From Zhihengliuella alba (GTDB lineage Bacteria > Actinomycetota > Actinomycetes > Actinomycetales > Micrococcaceae), in NCBI RefSeq assembly GCF_039538765.1, contig NZ_BAABCJ010000005.1, forward strand, positions 186,001 through 250,000: 64,000 bases of DNA, read 5' to 3'. Below the pieces are notes generated by a model that was given only the letters and a program-made list of their open reading frames with translations, searched no databases and had not been told where the DNA came from. The position numbers and the translations under genes were made by a program. Shown piece after piece: positions 43,809 through 52,394 of this stretch (within the stretch, counting starts at the first letter, position 1; the number at the start of each line of letters is the position of its first letter).

Positions 43809-46160
43809 CTACTCCTCCGGCCCGGCGGCCCGGCGGCCGAAGCGCAGCAGCCGGAGGCTGTTCAGGACCACCAGGACGGAGCTCGCGGCCATGGCGGCCC
43901 CGGCGATCATCGGGTTCAGCAATCCGAACGCCGCCACCGGGATGCCCAGTGTGTTGTACGCGAAGGCCCAGAACAGGTTGGTCTTGATGGTCCGCAGGGT
44001 CGCCCGCGAGAGCTCGATCGCCTGCACCACCTGGCCCAGATGGCTGCCCATCACGGTGATGTCCGCCGCCTCGATGGCCACATCGGTACCGGAGCCCATC
44101 GCAATGCCCAGGTCGGCCGTCGCCAGCGCGGGCGCATCGTTGACTCCGTCGCCCACCATGGCGACCGCGGCGCCGTCCGCCTGGAGCTCCTTCACCACGT
44201 CGACCTTGCCGGAGGGCAGGACCCCCGCGTAGACGTCGTCCGGATCGATGCCCACCTCGGCGGCGACCTGCCGGGCCACGCCGGGGTTGTCGCCGGTGAG
44301 CAGGACCGGGCGCAGGCCCAGCTCCCGCAGGCGGGCGATCGCCGCCGCGGAGCCGTCCTTGACGGTGTCGCGCAGCTCGAGCATCCCGGTCGCCCGGCCC
44401 GCGCCGGCGTCCGTTCCGGCGGTGCCGACGAGGACCGCGGTGGAGCCGGAGTCCTGGGCGGCGCGCAGCCGGTCCCGGACCTCCGCGGGGACGTTGACGC
44501 CGTTCTCGGCCAGCCACGCGGCCTGCCCCACGACGACGGCCGTCCCCTCGACGCCCGCGCGGACGCCGCCGCCGGCGGAGGAGGCGAAGTCCCGGACGTC
44601 CGGCAGGGAGCCGGCCACCTCGCGGGCGTGGTCGACGATCGCCTGGGCGATCGGGTGCTCGGAGCCCGACTCGGCCGCCCCGGCGAGGAGAAGCACCTGC
44701 CGGCGGGCGTCGTCGTCGGACGCCGGGCCGTCTTCCGCGGGGCCGAAGGCGTGGACCCCCGTGACCTCGAGCTGGCCGGCCGTGACTGTGCCCGTCTTGT
44801 CGAGGACCACGGTGCCGACGCGCCGGGTGTCCTCGAGGACCTCCGGTCCGCGGATCAGCAGGCCCAGCTGGGCGCCGCGGCCGGTGCCGGCGAGCAGGCC
44901 CACCGGGGTCGCCAGGCCCAGGGCGCACGGGCAGGCGATGACCAGGACCGTGACCGCGGCCGTGAAGGCGGACTGCAGGTCGCCGGCCAGGACCAGCCAC
45001 AGCGCGAACGTCAGCAGCGCGATCGCGAGGACGATCGGGACGAAGACGCCCGAGATCCGGTCCGCCAGGCGGGCGATCGGCGCCTTGCCCGTCTGCGCCT
45101 GGGACACGAGGCGGCCCATCTGCGCCAGCGTGGTCTCGCTGCCGACGCGGGTGGCCTTCACGAGCAGGCGCCCGGAGGCGTTGATGGTCGCGCCGGTGAC
45201 CGCGTCGCCGGGTGCGACCTCGACCGGCACGGACTCGCCGGTGAGGAGGGACGTATCGACGGCGGAGGCACCGTCCAGCACCTCGCCGTCGGTCGCGATC
45301 TTCTCCCCCGGGCGGACCACCAGCACGTCGCCGGGGACGAGGTCCTGGGCCGGGATCCGCTCTTCGTGCTCGCGCCCGTCCGGACCGGGGCGCAGGACGG
45401 TCGCGTCCTTGGCGCCCAGGCTCAGGAGCGACTTCAGGGCATCGCCGGCGCGCGCCTTGGCCCGGGCCTCGAGCCAGCGGCCGAGCAGCAGGAACGTCGC
45501 GACGACGCCGGCCGTCTCGAAGTACAGCTGGTGATCGGCCATGGAGGCCATCTGGCCGCCGGCGTGCGCGGTGAGGTCCGGCGTGCTGATCAACTGCCAG
45601 GCGGAGAAGAGGTAGGCGGCCAGCACGCCGATCGAGACGAGCGTGTCCATGGTGGAGGCTCCGTGCCGGGCGTTGACGGCGGCGGCGCGGTGGAACGGCC
45701 AGCCGGACCAGAGGGCCACGGGGGTGGCCAGCGCGAAGGCGACCCAGCCCCAGTGCGGGAACTGGGCGGCCGGGACCATGGAGATGACGAACAGGGGGAC
45801 GGTGAAGATCGCCCCGACGATCAGGCGGGTGCGCAGGACGTCCGCGGGGACGTCCTCGTGCTCGTGGCCGCCCTCGTGCCGGATCTCCTCCGCCCGGTAC
45901 CCGGCGGCCTCGACGGCGCGGATGAGCTCGTCGGTGGCCAGGCCGGCCGGGGCCGTCACCCGCGCCGTCTCGAGCGGCAGGTTCACGGTCGCCTCGACGC
46001 CGTCGAGCTTGCCGAGCTTGCGCTCCACGCGGCGGACGCAGGACGCGCATGTCATGCCGTCGATCGAGAGCTCGACGACCCGGGTGTCCGTGCCGTGCGT
46101 GGTGGGGCCGGCGGCGGTGTCACCGGAGGGACTGGACTGGGTGGTGTGGTGACTGGTCAT
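43809..46160 (-). CDS. copA: Copper-exporting P1B-type ATPase
   Basis: This 783-residue Cu(I) exporter has an N-terminal heavy-metal domain with Cys38 and Cys41 in GMTCASC, eight helices and the P-ATPase core. The transmembrane metal site is IACPCALGLATP near 380. The phosphorylation motif is DKTGTVTAG near 450, with TGES in the actuator domain and GDGVNDAPALATADLGIAMG in the hinge. The sixth-helix CPC and late YNTLGIPVAA and MAASSVLVVLNSLRL are typical of copper transporters. A His/Glu-rich insert (HEGGHEHEDVP) follows the metal domain. It is the last gene of csoR-copZ-copA. Confidence 0.95.
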   Translation of the reverse strand: MTSHHTTQSSPSGDTAAGPTTHGTDTRVVELSIDGMTCASCVRRVERKLGKLDGVEATVNLPLETARVTAPAGLATDELIRAVEAAGYRAEEIRHEGGHEHEDVPADVLRTRLIVGAIFTVPLFVISMVPAAQFPHWGWVAFALATPVALWSGWPFHRAAAVNARHGASTMDTLVSIGVLAAYLFSAWQLISTPDLTAHAGGQMASMADHQLYFETAGVVATFLLLGRWLEARAKARAGDALKSLLSLGAKDATVLRPGPDGREHEERIPAQDLVPGDVLVVRPGEKIATDGEVLDGASAVDTSLLTGESVPVEVAPGDAVTGATINASGRLLVKATRVGSETTLAQMGRLVSQAQTGKAPIARLADRISGVFVPIVLAIALLTFALWLVLAGDLQSAFTAAVTVLVIACPCALGLATPVGLLAGTGRGAQLGLLIRGPEVLEDTRRVGTVVLDKTGTVTAGQLEVTGVHAFGPAEDGPASDDDARRQVLLLAGAAESGSEHPIAQAIVDHAREVAGSLPDVRDFASSAGGGVRAGVEGTAVVVGQAAWLAENGVNVPAEVRDRLRAAQDSGSTAVLVGTAGTDAGAGRATGMLELRDTVKDGSAAAIARLRELGLRPVLLTGDNPGVARQVAAEVGIDPDDVYAGVLPSGKVDVVKELQADGAAVAMVGDGVNDAPALATADLGIAMGSGTDVAIEAADITVMGSHLGQVVQAIELSRATLRTIKTNLFWAFAYNTLGIPVAAFGLLNPMIAGAAMAASSVLVVLNSLRLLRFGRRAAGPEE

Positions 46161-46277
46161 GTGGGCTCCCGGTGGGCAGAGGGCATCGACGCGCCGCGCG
46201 GGCGCGATGATGGCAGGGGAGGGAAGGAGGTGGCAGTCGGCCGGGCCCGGAGCGGGCCCGGCCCACCGCGAAGCGGG

Positions 46278-46508
46278 TCAGCCGTTGTTGCTGACCAGGG
46301 TGTAGCCGGCCTCGGCGACGGCCTCGCCGACCTGGGCCTCGGTGATCTCGCGGGCCGAGGTGATGCGGGCGGTGGACACGCCGCCGGCGTTGAGGTCGAC
46401 GTCGACCGACTCGACGCCCGCGATCGACTCGATCTCCTCGGTCACGGAGGCGACGCAGTGGCCACAGGTCATGCCGGCGATATCGACGGTGAGGGTGGTG
46501 GTGCTCAT
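46278..46508 (-). CDS. copZ: Copper chaperone CopZ
   Basis: This is a single heavy-metal-associated domain of 76 residues with the Cu(I)-binding GMTCGHC (Cys15 and Cys18). It hands copper to CopA or to the regulator. It lies between csoR and copA on the same strand (39 bases after csoR, 117 before copA), so it is controlled by the same CsoR operators. Confidence 0.93.
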   Translation of the reverse strand: MSTTTLTVDIAGMTCGHCVASVTEEIESIAGVESVDVDLNAGGVSTARITSAREITEAQVGEAVAEAGYTLVSNNG

Positions 46509-46547
46509 GGGGTTCTCCTCGTGGTGGTGCTGTCGGTGGTTCGGGGG

Positions 46548-46898
46548 TCAGCGCAGGAGACGGCCGATGGCCGCGGAGGCCTCCTTGACCTTCTCGTCGA
46601 CGATGCTGGGGTCACCGGTGGCCTGCGAGCGCTCCGCGGCGCCCACCACGCAGTGGCCGATGTGATCCTCCACGAGGTTCAGCGACACCTTGTGCAGCGC
46701 GGCGTTGACCGCGGCGACCTGCGTGAGGACGTCGATGCAGTAGGTGTCCTCCTCGACCATGCGGGCGATCCCGCGGACCTGTCCCTCGATGCGGCGGAGT
46801 CGCTTGAGCAGCGCCTCCTTGTCCGCCGAGTAGCCGTGCGGTCCGGCGTCCTGCGCGGTTCCGGTGGGCGTGGTGGTGTCCGTGGTCGTCGTCTCCAT
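46548..46898 (-). CDS. csoR: Copper-sensing repressor CsoR
   Basis: This 116-residue all-helical repressor releases DNA when Cu(I) binds. The copper ligands are present with exact family spacing: Cys54, His79 and Cys83, equivalent to Cys36/His61/Cys65 of the Mycobacterium protein. The start is ATG 46898, 6 bases after TATGTT with no Shine-Dalgarno, so the transcript is probably leaderless. The Thr-rich first 20 residues are likely disordered. The promoter overlaps a CsoR-type palindrome, indicating self-repression of csoR-copZ-copA. Confidence 0.94.
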   Translation of the reverse strand: METTTTDTTTPTGTAQDAGPHGYSADKEALLKRLRRIEGQVRGIARMVEEDTYCIDVLTQVAAVNAALHKVSLNLVEDHIGHCVVGAAERSQATGDPSIVDEKVKEASAAIGRLLR

Positions 46899-46904
46899 GG
46901 TGCC

Positions 46905-46949
46905 AACATACCCCTGCCGGGTATCAGTGTCAAGTACCCCCTGGGGGTA
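46905..46949 (-). promoter_or_regulatory. csoR promoter with two CsoR-type operators
   Basis: On the minus strand TTGACA (46933-46928), 17 bases, TATGTT (46910-46905) and 6 bases lead to the csoR ATG. ATACCC-N5-GGGTAT (46908-46924) fills the spacer and overlaps the -10. TACCCCCTGGGGGTA (46935-46949), a G/C-tract palindrome typical of CsoR sites, abuts the -35. The upstream copy also faces the divergent map gene. Confidence 0.85.
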
Positions 46950-47052
46950 TGTGGGACCACAGTGCTCCCGGTGCTGGCCCCTGCGGCGAGGTCGTCGGCG
47001 CCGCGGAAAGATAGGGTGGCGGGGACTGGAACCGCCCTTGGAGGAGCACCGC

Positions 47053-47838
47053 GTGATCGAGATCCTGAACCCCGCCGAGCTGGCCCGCGCCCGGGTCACC
47101 GGCCGCCTGGTCGCCGACATCCTGCAGTCCGTCCGGAGCCGCGCGGGGGTGGGCACCAATCTCCTGGAGATCGACCGCTGGGTGAAGGACATGATCCTCG
47201 CCGCCGGCGCCCGCTCCTGCTACGTCGACTACGAGCCGTCCTTCGGCCGGGGCCCGTTCGGCCACTACGTCTGCACGGCCGTGAACGATGCCGTGCTCCA
47301 CGGCCTCCCGCACGACTACGCGCTCGCCGACGGCGACCTGCTGACGGTCGACCTCGCGGTGGTCCTCGACGGGGTCGCGGCGGACTCGGCCATCAGCTTC
47401 CTCGTGGGCGACGCGCGGCCCTCGGAGAGCGTGGCGCTCATCGAGACCACCGAGCGGGCGCTGGAGGCGGGCATCGCCGCAGCCCGCCCCGGGGCCCGCA
47501 TCGGCGACATCTCCCACGCGATCGGCACGGTGCTCGGCGAGGCCGGCTACCCGGTCAACACGGAGTTCGGCGGCCACGGGATCGGCTCCACTATGCACCA
47601 GGACCCGCACGTGCCGAACACCGGCCGCCCCGGCCGCGGCTACACGCTCCGGCCCGGCCTGATGCTCGCCCTCGAGCCCTGGGCCATGGTGGACACCGCC
47701 CGGCTGGTCACGGACCCCGACGGCTGGACGCTGCGCAGCGCCACCGGCTGCCGGACCGCGCACAGCGAGCACACGGTCGCCATCACGGACGACGGCGCCG
47801 AGATCCTCACGATCCCGACGCCGCCGACCGCTGCCTAG
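47053..47838 (+). CDS. map: Methionine aminopeptidase, type I
   Basis: This 261-residue enzyme removes N-terminal methionine. The dinuclear metal ligands are Asp100 and Asp111 in TVDLAVVLDGVAADSAISF, the His of EFGGHGIG, and Glu in LALEPWA and SEHTVAI; His83 in VLHGLP also matches. The GTG start follows GGAGGAGC. It may not be the only copy in the genome, since actinomycetes often have a second map near the ribosomal operons. This one is divergent from the copper operon and the upstream CsoR palindrome lies about 100 bases away. Confidence 0.9.
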   Translation: MIEILNPAELARARVTGRLVADILQSVRSRAGVGTNLLEIDRWVKDMILAAGARSCYVDYEPSFGRGPFGHYVCTAVNDAVLHGLPHDYALADGDLLTVDLAVVLDGVAADSAISFLVGDARPSESVALIETTERALEAGIAAARPGARIGDISHAIGTVLGEAGYPVNTEFGGHGIGSTMHQDPHVPNTGRPGRGYTLRPGLMLALEPWAMVDTARLVTDPDGWTLRSATGCRTAHSEHTVAITDDGAEILTIPTPPTAA

Positions 47839-47847
47839 GGCGGCCCT

Positions 47848-48909
47848 CTAGCCCGCGACGGCCGCCTTCACGGCGCCGACCAGGCCGTCGATGTCCTCCT
47901 CGGTGGTGTCCCAGGAGCACATGAGCCGGACCTCGCCCGTCTCCTGGTCCCAGTCGTAGAACCGGAACGACTCGCGCACGCGGTCCGCGGCGCCGTCGGG
48001 CAGGACGGCGAACACGCCGTTGGACTGCGTCGGCTGCGTCAGCGTCACGGCGTCGAGGCCCTCCAGGCCCTCGCGGAGCCGCTGCGCCATCCGGTTCGCG
48101 TGCCCGGCCGAGCGCAGCCACAGGTCGCCCTCGTACAGGGCGATCAGCTGCGCGGACAGGAAGCGCATCTTGGAGGCGAGCTGCATGTCCATCTTGCGCA
48201 GGTACTGCAGGCCCGGATCGTCCTCGCCCAGCCAGACCACGGCCTCGCCGAACAGCATGCCGTTCTTGGTCCCGCCCAGGCTCAGGACGTCCACCCCGGC
48301 GTCCGTGGTGAACGCGCGCAGCGGTGCGCCCAGGTGGGCCGCCGCGTTGGACAGGCGCGCACCGTCCAGGTGCAGGCGCATGCCGCGGGCGTGCACGTGG
48401 TCCGCGATCGCGCGCACCTCCTCCGGCGTGTAGCAGGTGCCGAGCTCGGTGGTCTGCGTGATGGAGACGGCCAACGGCTGGGCGCGGTGCTCGTCGCCCC
48501 AGCCCCAGGCCTCGCGGTCGATGAGCTCGGGGGTGAGCTTGCCGTCCGGGGTCGGCACGGCCAGCAGCTTCATGCCGCCCACGCGCTCCGGCGCGCCGTT
48601 CTCGTCCACGTTGATGTGGGCGGTGGTCGCGCAGACCACGGCGCCCCACCGGGGCAGCAGCGCCTGCAGCGAGAGGACGTTGGCGCCCGTGCCGTTGAAC
48701 ACCGGGAAGGCCGTCGCCTGCTCGCCGAAGTGGCCGCGCACCACGTCCTGCAGGCGGGCCGTCCAGCCGTCCTCCCCGTAGGCGGTCGCGTGGCCGGAGT
48801 TGGCCGCGGCAACGGCCGCGAGGACCTCCGGGTGGGCGCCGGCGTAATTGTCGGAGGCGAAGCCGCGCGGCTGGGCGAGCACTGCGGGTTCCGTGGCGGT
48901 CGAGGTCAT
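47848..48909 (-). CDS. Low-specificity L-threonine aldolase-type PLP enzyme
   Basis: This 353-residue fold-type I PLP enzyme of the beta-eliminating lyase/threonine aldolase family starts with FASDNYAGAHPEVLAAVAAANSGHATAYGEDGWTARL. The PLP Lys lies in LSLGGTKNGML near residue 205, and the phosphate/ring contacts FNGTGAN and HLDGARLSNAA are present. It would cleave L-threonine or related beta-hydroxy amino acids to glycine and an aldehyde. Its start overlaps the SDR stop by 4 bases, so it is the third gene of a coupled set with the SDR and the DUF6421-like gene. Confidence 0.86.
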   Translation of the reverse strand: MTSTATEPAVLAQPRGFASDNYAGAHPEVLAAVAAANSGHATAYGEDGWTARLQDVVRGHFGEQATAFPVFNGTGANVLSLQALLPRWGAVVCATTAHINVDENGAPERVGGMKLLAVPTPDGKLTPELIDREAWGWGDEHRAQPLAVSITQTTELGTCYTPEEVRAIADHVHARGMRLHLDGARLSNAAAHLGAPLRAFTTDAGVDVLSLGGTKNGMLFGEAVVWLGEDDPGLQYLRKMDMQLASKMRFLSAQLIALYEGDLWLRSAGHANRMAQRLREGLEGLDAVTLTQPTQSNGVFAVLPDGAADRVRESFRFYDWDQETGEVRLMCSWDTTEEDIDGLVGAVKAAVAG

Positions 48910-49634
48910 GCGAAGACTCCTGTCTCGGAGGAATGGTCCGTCGACAACGATGTTCCCAGACGCAGGCGCTGTCCGTTGATCTCCGCGGCGTCGAGCTCGA
49001 ACAACTGCACCGCGGCGGCCCCGAGGACTTCGACGTCGGTGAACCCGGGGAAGCGCCGCTCCGGCTGCGCGGCGCGCATGCCCGCGTCGACCAGCGCCTT
49101 GACCACCAGGACGACGGCGGCCGCACGCCCGCCGTCGTACCCCTGGGCCACCGCGCGGGTCCAGGTCTCGGCGGCGGCCTTCGCGGTGGCGTAGTTGGCC
49201 CCGCCCGCCGTGGGTGCGCCGGCCGACTCGGCGGAGACGATCGCGACCCGGCCGGCGTCGGAGGCGGCGATGTCGGCGTCGAACGTACGGGTGGTATTGC
49301 GCAGCGTGGTCAGGACCCGGCGGTGCAGGAAGTCCCAGTCCTCGTCCGACTGGTCCGCCAGCGTCTTGCCGCCGCGCCAACCGCCCACCAGGTGGATCAG
49401 CCCGTCGACGGGACCGTGGTCGGCGCGCACGGCGTCGGCCAGGCCTGCGACGGCGTCGGGGTCGGCGAGGTCGCACGCGTACCCGGTGATCTGCGGGTGC
49501 AGTGCCGCGACGGGCTCGACGCGCCCGGCGCTGCTGCCCACCGCCGCCACGCGCATCCCGGCCTCGGCCAGGGCGGTGGCGACGGCGACGCCGGATGCGC
49601 TGGTCGCGCCCGCGATCACCACGGTGCGGCTCAT
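48906..49634 (-). CDS. Short-chain dehydrogenase/reductase
   Basis: This 242-residue Rossmann protein has an SDR-like cofactor motif (IAGATSASGVAVATALAEAG) and the downstream HLVGGWRGGK. The catalytic region shows AIVSAESAGAPTAGGANYATAKAAAETW, in which Ser, Tyr and Lys of the SDR active site are visible (YATAK). It overlaps the genes on both sides by 4 bases. The conserved trio suggests it acts with the PLP enzyme, for example on a beta-hydroxy or beta-keto intermediate. Substrate unknown. Confidence 0.82.
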   Translation of the reverse strand: MSRTVVIAGATSASGVAVATALAEAGMRVAAVGSSAGRVEPVAALHPQITGYACDLADPDAVAGLADAVRADHGPVDGLIHLVGGWRGGKTLADQSDEDWDFLHRRVLTTLRNTTRTFDADIAASDAGRVAIVSAESAGAPTAGGANYATAKAAAETWTRAVAQGYDGGRAAAVVLVVKALVDAGMRAAQPERRFPGFTDVEVLGAAAVQLFELDAAEINGQRLRLGTSLSTDHSSETGVFA

Positions 49635-51046
49635 GCGGACTCCCGCGCGGCGCCGCCCGGCTCCGAGGACTCGTCCAGCTCGGGGGACTCGCCGGTGATG
49701 CCGGAGGTGGACTCGATGACCGGGCGGATCTTGCGCTCCAGGGCCTCGTAGAACATGGAGAGCGGGAACTCGTCGTCGAGCACCTGGTCCGTCAGGCCGC
49801 GCGGCGGGCCGTCCAGCGGGAGCGCGTCGGGGCCCTTCGCCCACACCGAGGCCGGGTTGGGCGTCAGGGTCTCGGAGATCATCTGGTACGCGGCCAGCCA
49901 GTGGGCCGTCTTCGGGCGGTCGATCGAGCGCCAGTACAGGTCCTCGATCCGGGCGCCGAGCTCGACGACGACGCCGGTCACCTCGTCCCAGTCGATGCTC
50001 AGCTCGCCGTCGGTCCAGTGCAGGACGTGGTGCTGGTGCATCCACGCGAAGAGCAGCTGGCCGCCCAGGCCGTCGTAGTTCCGGACCCGGTTGCCGGTGA
50101 CGGCGAAGCGGAAGATGCGGTCGAAGATCACCGCGTACTGGACCAGCTTGGCGTAACGGCGCGTGGCGTCGTCGCGCTTCTCGTCGCGCTCGATCCGGAC
50201 CGACTCGCGGAAGGCGGTCAGGTCGCAGCGCAGCTCCTCCAGCGAGTACAGGAAGTACGGCATGCGCTGCTTGATCATGAACGGGTCGAACGGCAGGTCC
50301 CCGCGCATGTGGGTGCGGTCGTGGATCAGGTCCCACATGACGAACGTCTTCTCCGCCAGGTGCTGGTCCTCGGCGAGCTCGTCGGCGCCCGGCGGCAGCT
50401 CCAGCGAGGTGATGTCGGCGGCGGCCTTCAGGACGCGGCGGAAACGGGCGGCCTCGCGGTCGGCGAAGATGCCGCCCCACGTGAACGTCGGCGTGCTGCG
50501 GACCGCGACGCTCTCCGGGAACAGGACGGCCGAGTTGGTGTCGTAGCCGGGCGTGAAGTCGAGGAAGCGGATCGGGACGAACAGCTTGTTCGAGTAGTCG
50601 CCCGCCTCCAGGTCGGCGATGAACTCCGGCCAGATGACCTGCACCAGGACGGCCTCGACGAACCGGTTGGTGCTGCCGTTCTGCGTGTACATCGGGAACA
50701 GCACCAGGTGTGGCAGCCCGTCCACGCGCGCCTGCTCCGGGTGGAACGCCACCAGGGAGTCGAGGAAGTCCGGGACGCCGAAGCCGTCCTGCTCCCAGCG
50801 GCGCAGGTCCTGCTGCACCAGGCCCAGGTACTCGCCGTCGTGCTCCAGATGGGGGCGGAGCTGGTCGATAGACTCGACGATCGTCTCGATGCAGGCCCGG
50901 GCCGCGGCGTGGTCCGCGGGCTCCGGGATGGATCCGTCCTTGACCTGCACCTGCTGCAGGGCGGTGGCCGCCGTCTTGAGGTCCTTCCAAGCGGGCAGGC
51001 CCGGGAGCTCCTGGGCGGGGATGCGGGTGGTATCCGTGGTCAACAT
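49631..51046 (-). CDS. DUF6421-like protein, putative metalloprotein
   Basis: This 471-residue soluble protein has no signal peptide or membrane helix and resembles actinobacterial proteins annotated DUF6421, as far as I can recall. A potential metal site is visible: WDLIHDRTHMRG, with His242 and His246 (HxxxH), and acidic residues at 270-271 (LYSLEELRCDL). Other His-rich segments include AWMHQHHVLHW. The ATG at 51046 follows AAGGGAA. It is the first gene of the coupled trio with the SDR and PLP enzyme. A hydrolase or oxygenase-like role is conceivable; the function is unknown. Confidence 0.7.
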   Translation of the reverse strand: MLTTDTTRIPAQELPGLPAWKDLKTAATALQQVQVKDGSIPEPADHAAARACIETIVESIDQLRPHLEHDGEYLGLVQQDLRRWEQDGFGVPDFLDSLVAFHPEQARVDGLPHLVLFPMYTQNGSTNRFVEAVLVQVIWPEFIADLEAGDYSNKLFVPIRFLDFTPGYDTNSAVLFPESVAVRSTPTFTWGGIFADREAARFRRVLKAAADITSLELPPGADELAEDQHLAEKTFVMWDLIHDRTHMRGDLPFDPFMIKQRMPYFLYSLEELRCDLTAFRESVRIERDEKRDDATRRYAKLVQYAVIFDRIFRFAVTGNRVRNYDGLGGQLLFAWMHQHHVLHWTDGELSIDWDEVTGVVVELGARIEDLYWRSIDRPKTAHWLAAYQMISETLTPNPASVWAKGPDALPLDGPPRGLTDQVLDDEFPLSMFYEALERKIRPVIESTSGITGESPELDESSEPGGAARESA

Positions 51047-51125
51047 CGTTGTTCCCTTCGGTTCGTATCGTTGCGGCTTCGCGTGGACGCCGCGTCCGCG
51101 GTGCCAGTGCAACCTTTTACACCAG

Positions 51126-51135
51126 AGTAGCTACT
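51126..51135. promoter_or_regulatory. AGTAGCTACT palindrome between DUF6421-like and femX genes
   Basis: A perfect 10-bp palindrome lies midway in the divergent promoter region, flanked by AGTGCA direct repeats at about 51107 and 51138. It may be an operator for the DUF6421-SDR-PLP unit. Confidence 0.35.
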
Positions 51136-51195
51136 TCAGTGCACCGAGGCTAGGGGGTCCCGGCCGAAAGTTCTGCCCGGGCTATGCTGAATGCC

Positions 51196-52359
51196 GTGCC
51201 TGCCACCCAGCTCTCCGTCCGTCCGATCACCGCCGACGAGCACCGTGCATTCCTCGCCGACCGGCCCGGCGCCAGCTTCCTGCAGCTGCCGGCGTGGGCG
51301 CGCGTGAAGCGCGAGTGGCGCCCCGAGTACCTCGGCTGGTTCGCCGCCGGCGAGCAGGTCGGCAGCGCCCAGCTGCTGCACCGGCCCCTGCCGGTCCTGA
51401 AGCGCACGCTGGCCTACATCCCCGAGGGCCCGGTCCTCGACTGGGCCGCCCATACGACGGCGGAGGTCACCGCTCCGCTCCTGGCCCACCTGCGACAGCG
51501 CGGGGTCTTCCTGGTCCGGATGGGCGTGCCCGGTGTCCGCAACGCCTGGCGCGCCGCCGACGTCCGCAAGGCGATGTCCGGCAAGAAGGGCGAGGACAGC
51601 CCCGCCTACGCCCTCATGAGCGATCTGCCCGCGTTCCAGAGCGACCAGCAGGCGGAGTTCACGGCCGCCCAGTTGGCGGCCGCCGGGTGGTCCAAGCCGG
51701 AGGTCAGCGAGGACTTCACCGCCGGTCAGCCCGAGTTCCAGGCCCGGATCCCGCTGCGCGACCCCGCCGGCGAGCCGCTCGACGTCGACGGCGTCCTCGC
51801 CGGCATGAACCAGAACGCCCGCCGCGAGACCCGCAAGGCGGCCTCGGGGCCGCTGGAGGTGCAGGTCGGCGGGGTGGAGGACATCGCCCGCTTCCACGCG
51901 CTGTACCAGGAGACGGCCGAGCGGGACGGCTTCACCGGGCGGCCGGCGTCCTACTTCACCACCATGTACAACGAGCTGAACACGCACGCCCCGGGGACCT
52001 GCACCGTGTACTTCGCCGTGCACGAGGGGCGGGACCTGGCCTCCGCCGTCCGCGTCCAGTCCGGCGAGGGGTCCTGGTACGTCTACGGCGCGTCGTCGTC
52101 GGCGGAGCGGAAGCTGTTCGGGCCCAAGGCCCTCATCCACCGCATGATCACCGACTCGCTGGCCGCCGGCTGCGCCTTCCTCGATCACGGCGGCGTCTCC
52201 GCCACCCTGGACAAGGAGCACCACCTGGCCGGGCTCACGCTCTTCAAGACCACGCTGGGGTGCGACGTCGTGCAGACCCTCGGCGAGTGGGACTATCCGC
52301 TGAACCGGCCGCTCGCCAAGGCGTTCGACCTCTACATGAAGGCGCGCGACCGGCACTAG
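51196..52359 (+). CDS. FemX/FemA-family peptidoglycan bridge aminoacyltransferase
   Basis: This 387-residue protein with two GNAT-like domains belongs to the Fem family, which adds amino acids from aminoacyl-tRNA to peptidoglycan precursors (lipid II). Marks are FLQLPAWARVKREWRPEYLGWF near residue 30, VYFAVHEGRDLASAVRVQSGEGSWYVYGASSSAERKLFGPKALIHRMITD near 280 and LFKTTLGCDVVQTLGEWDYPLNRPLAKAFDLYMKARDRH at the end. TATGCT at 51183-51188 is 7 bases before the GTG at 51196, so the transcript is probably leaderless. Interpeptide bridges are usual in Micrococcaceae. Confidence 0.87.
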   Translation: MPATQLSVRPITADEHRAFLADRPGASFLQLPAWARVKREWRPEYLGWFAAGEQVGSAQLLHRPLPVLKRTLAYIPEGPVLDWAAHTTAEVTAPLLAHLRQRGVFLVRMGVPGVRNAWRAADVRKAMSGKKGEDSPAYALMSDLPAFQSDQQAEFTAAQLAAAGWSKPEVSEDFTAGQPEFQARIPLRDPAGEPLDVDGVLAGMNQNARRETRKAASGPLEVQVGGVEDIARFHALYQETAERDGFTGRPASYFTTMYNELNTHAPGTCTVYFAVHEGRDLASAVRVQSGEGSWYVYGASSSAERKLFGPKALIHRMITDSLAAGCAFLDHGGVSATLDKEHHLAGLTLFKTTLGCDVVQTLGEWDYPLNRPLAKAFDLYMKARDRH

Positions 52360-52394
52360 ACCGCCGCCGGAGCGCGCGCCGGACAGGAGCACCC

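Noticed and set aside
46864..47052. A longer N-terminus for methionine aminopeptidase
   Set aside because: The extension would run through the csoR promoter and operators. The GTG at 47053 has a good Shine-Dalgarno and gives the normal family start.
43803..47924. A 1373-codon plus-strand frame over the copper operon and map
   Set aside because: It lies antisense to copA, copZ and csoR, which carry all expected motifs. Its own translation shows no domain.
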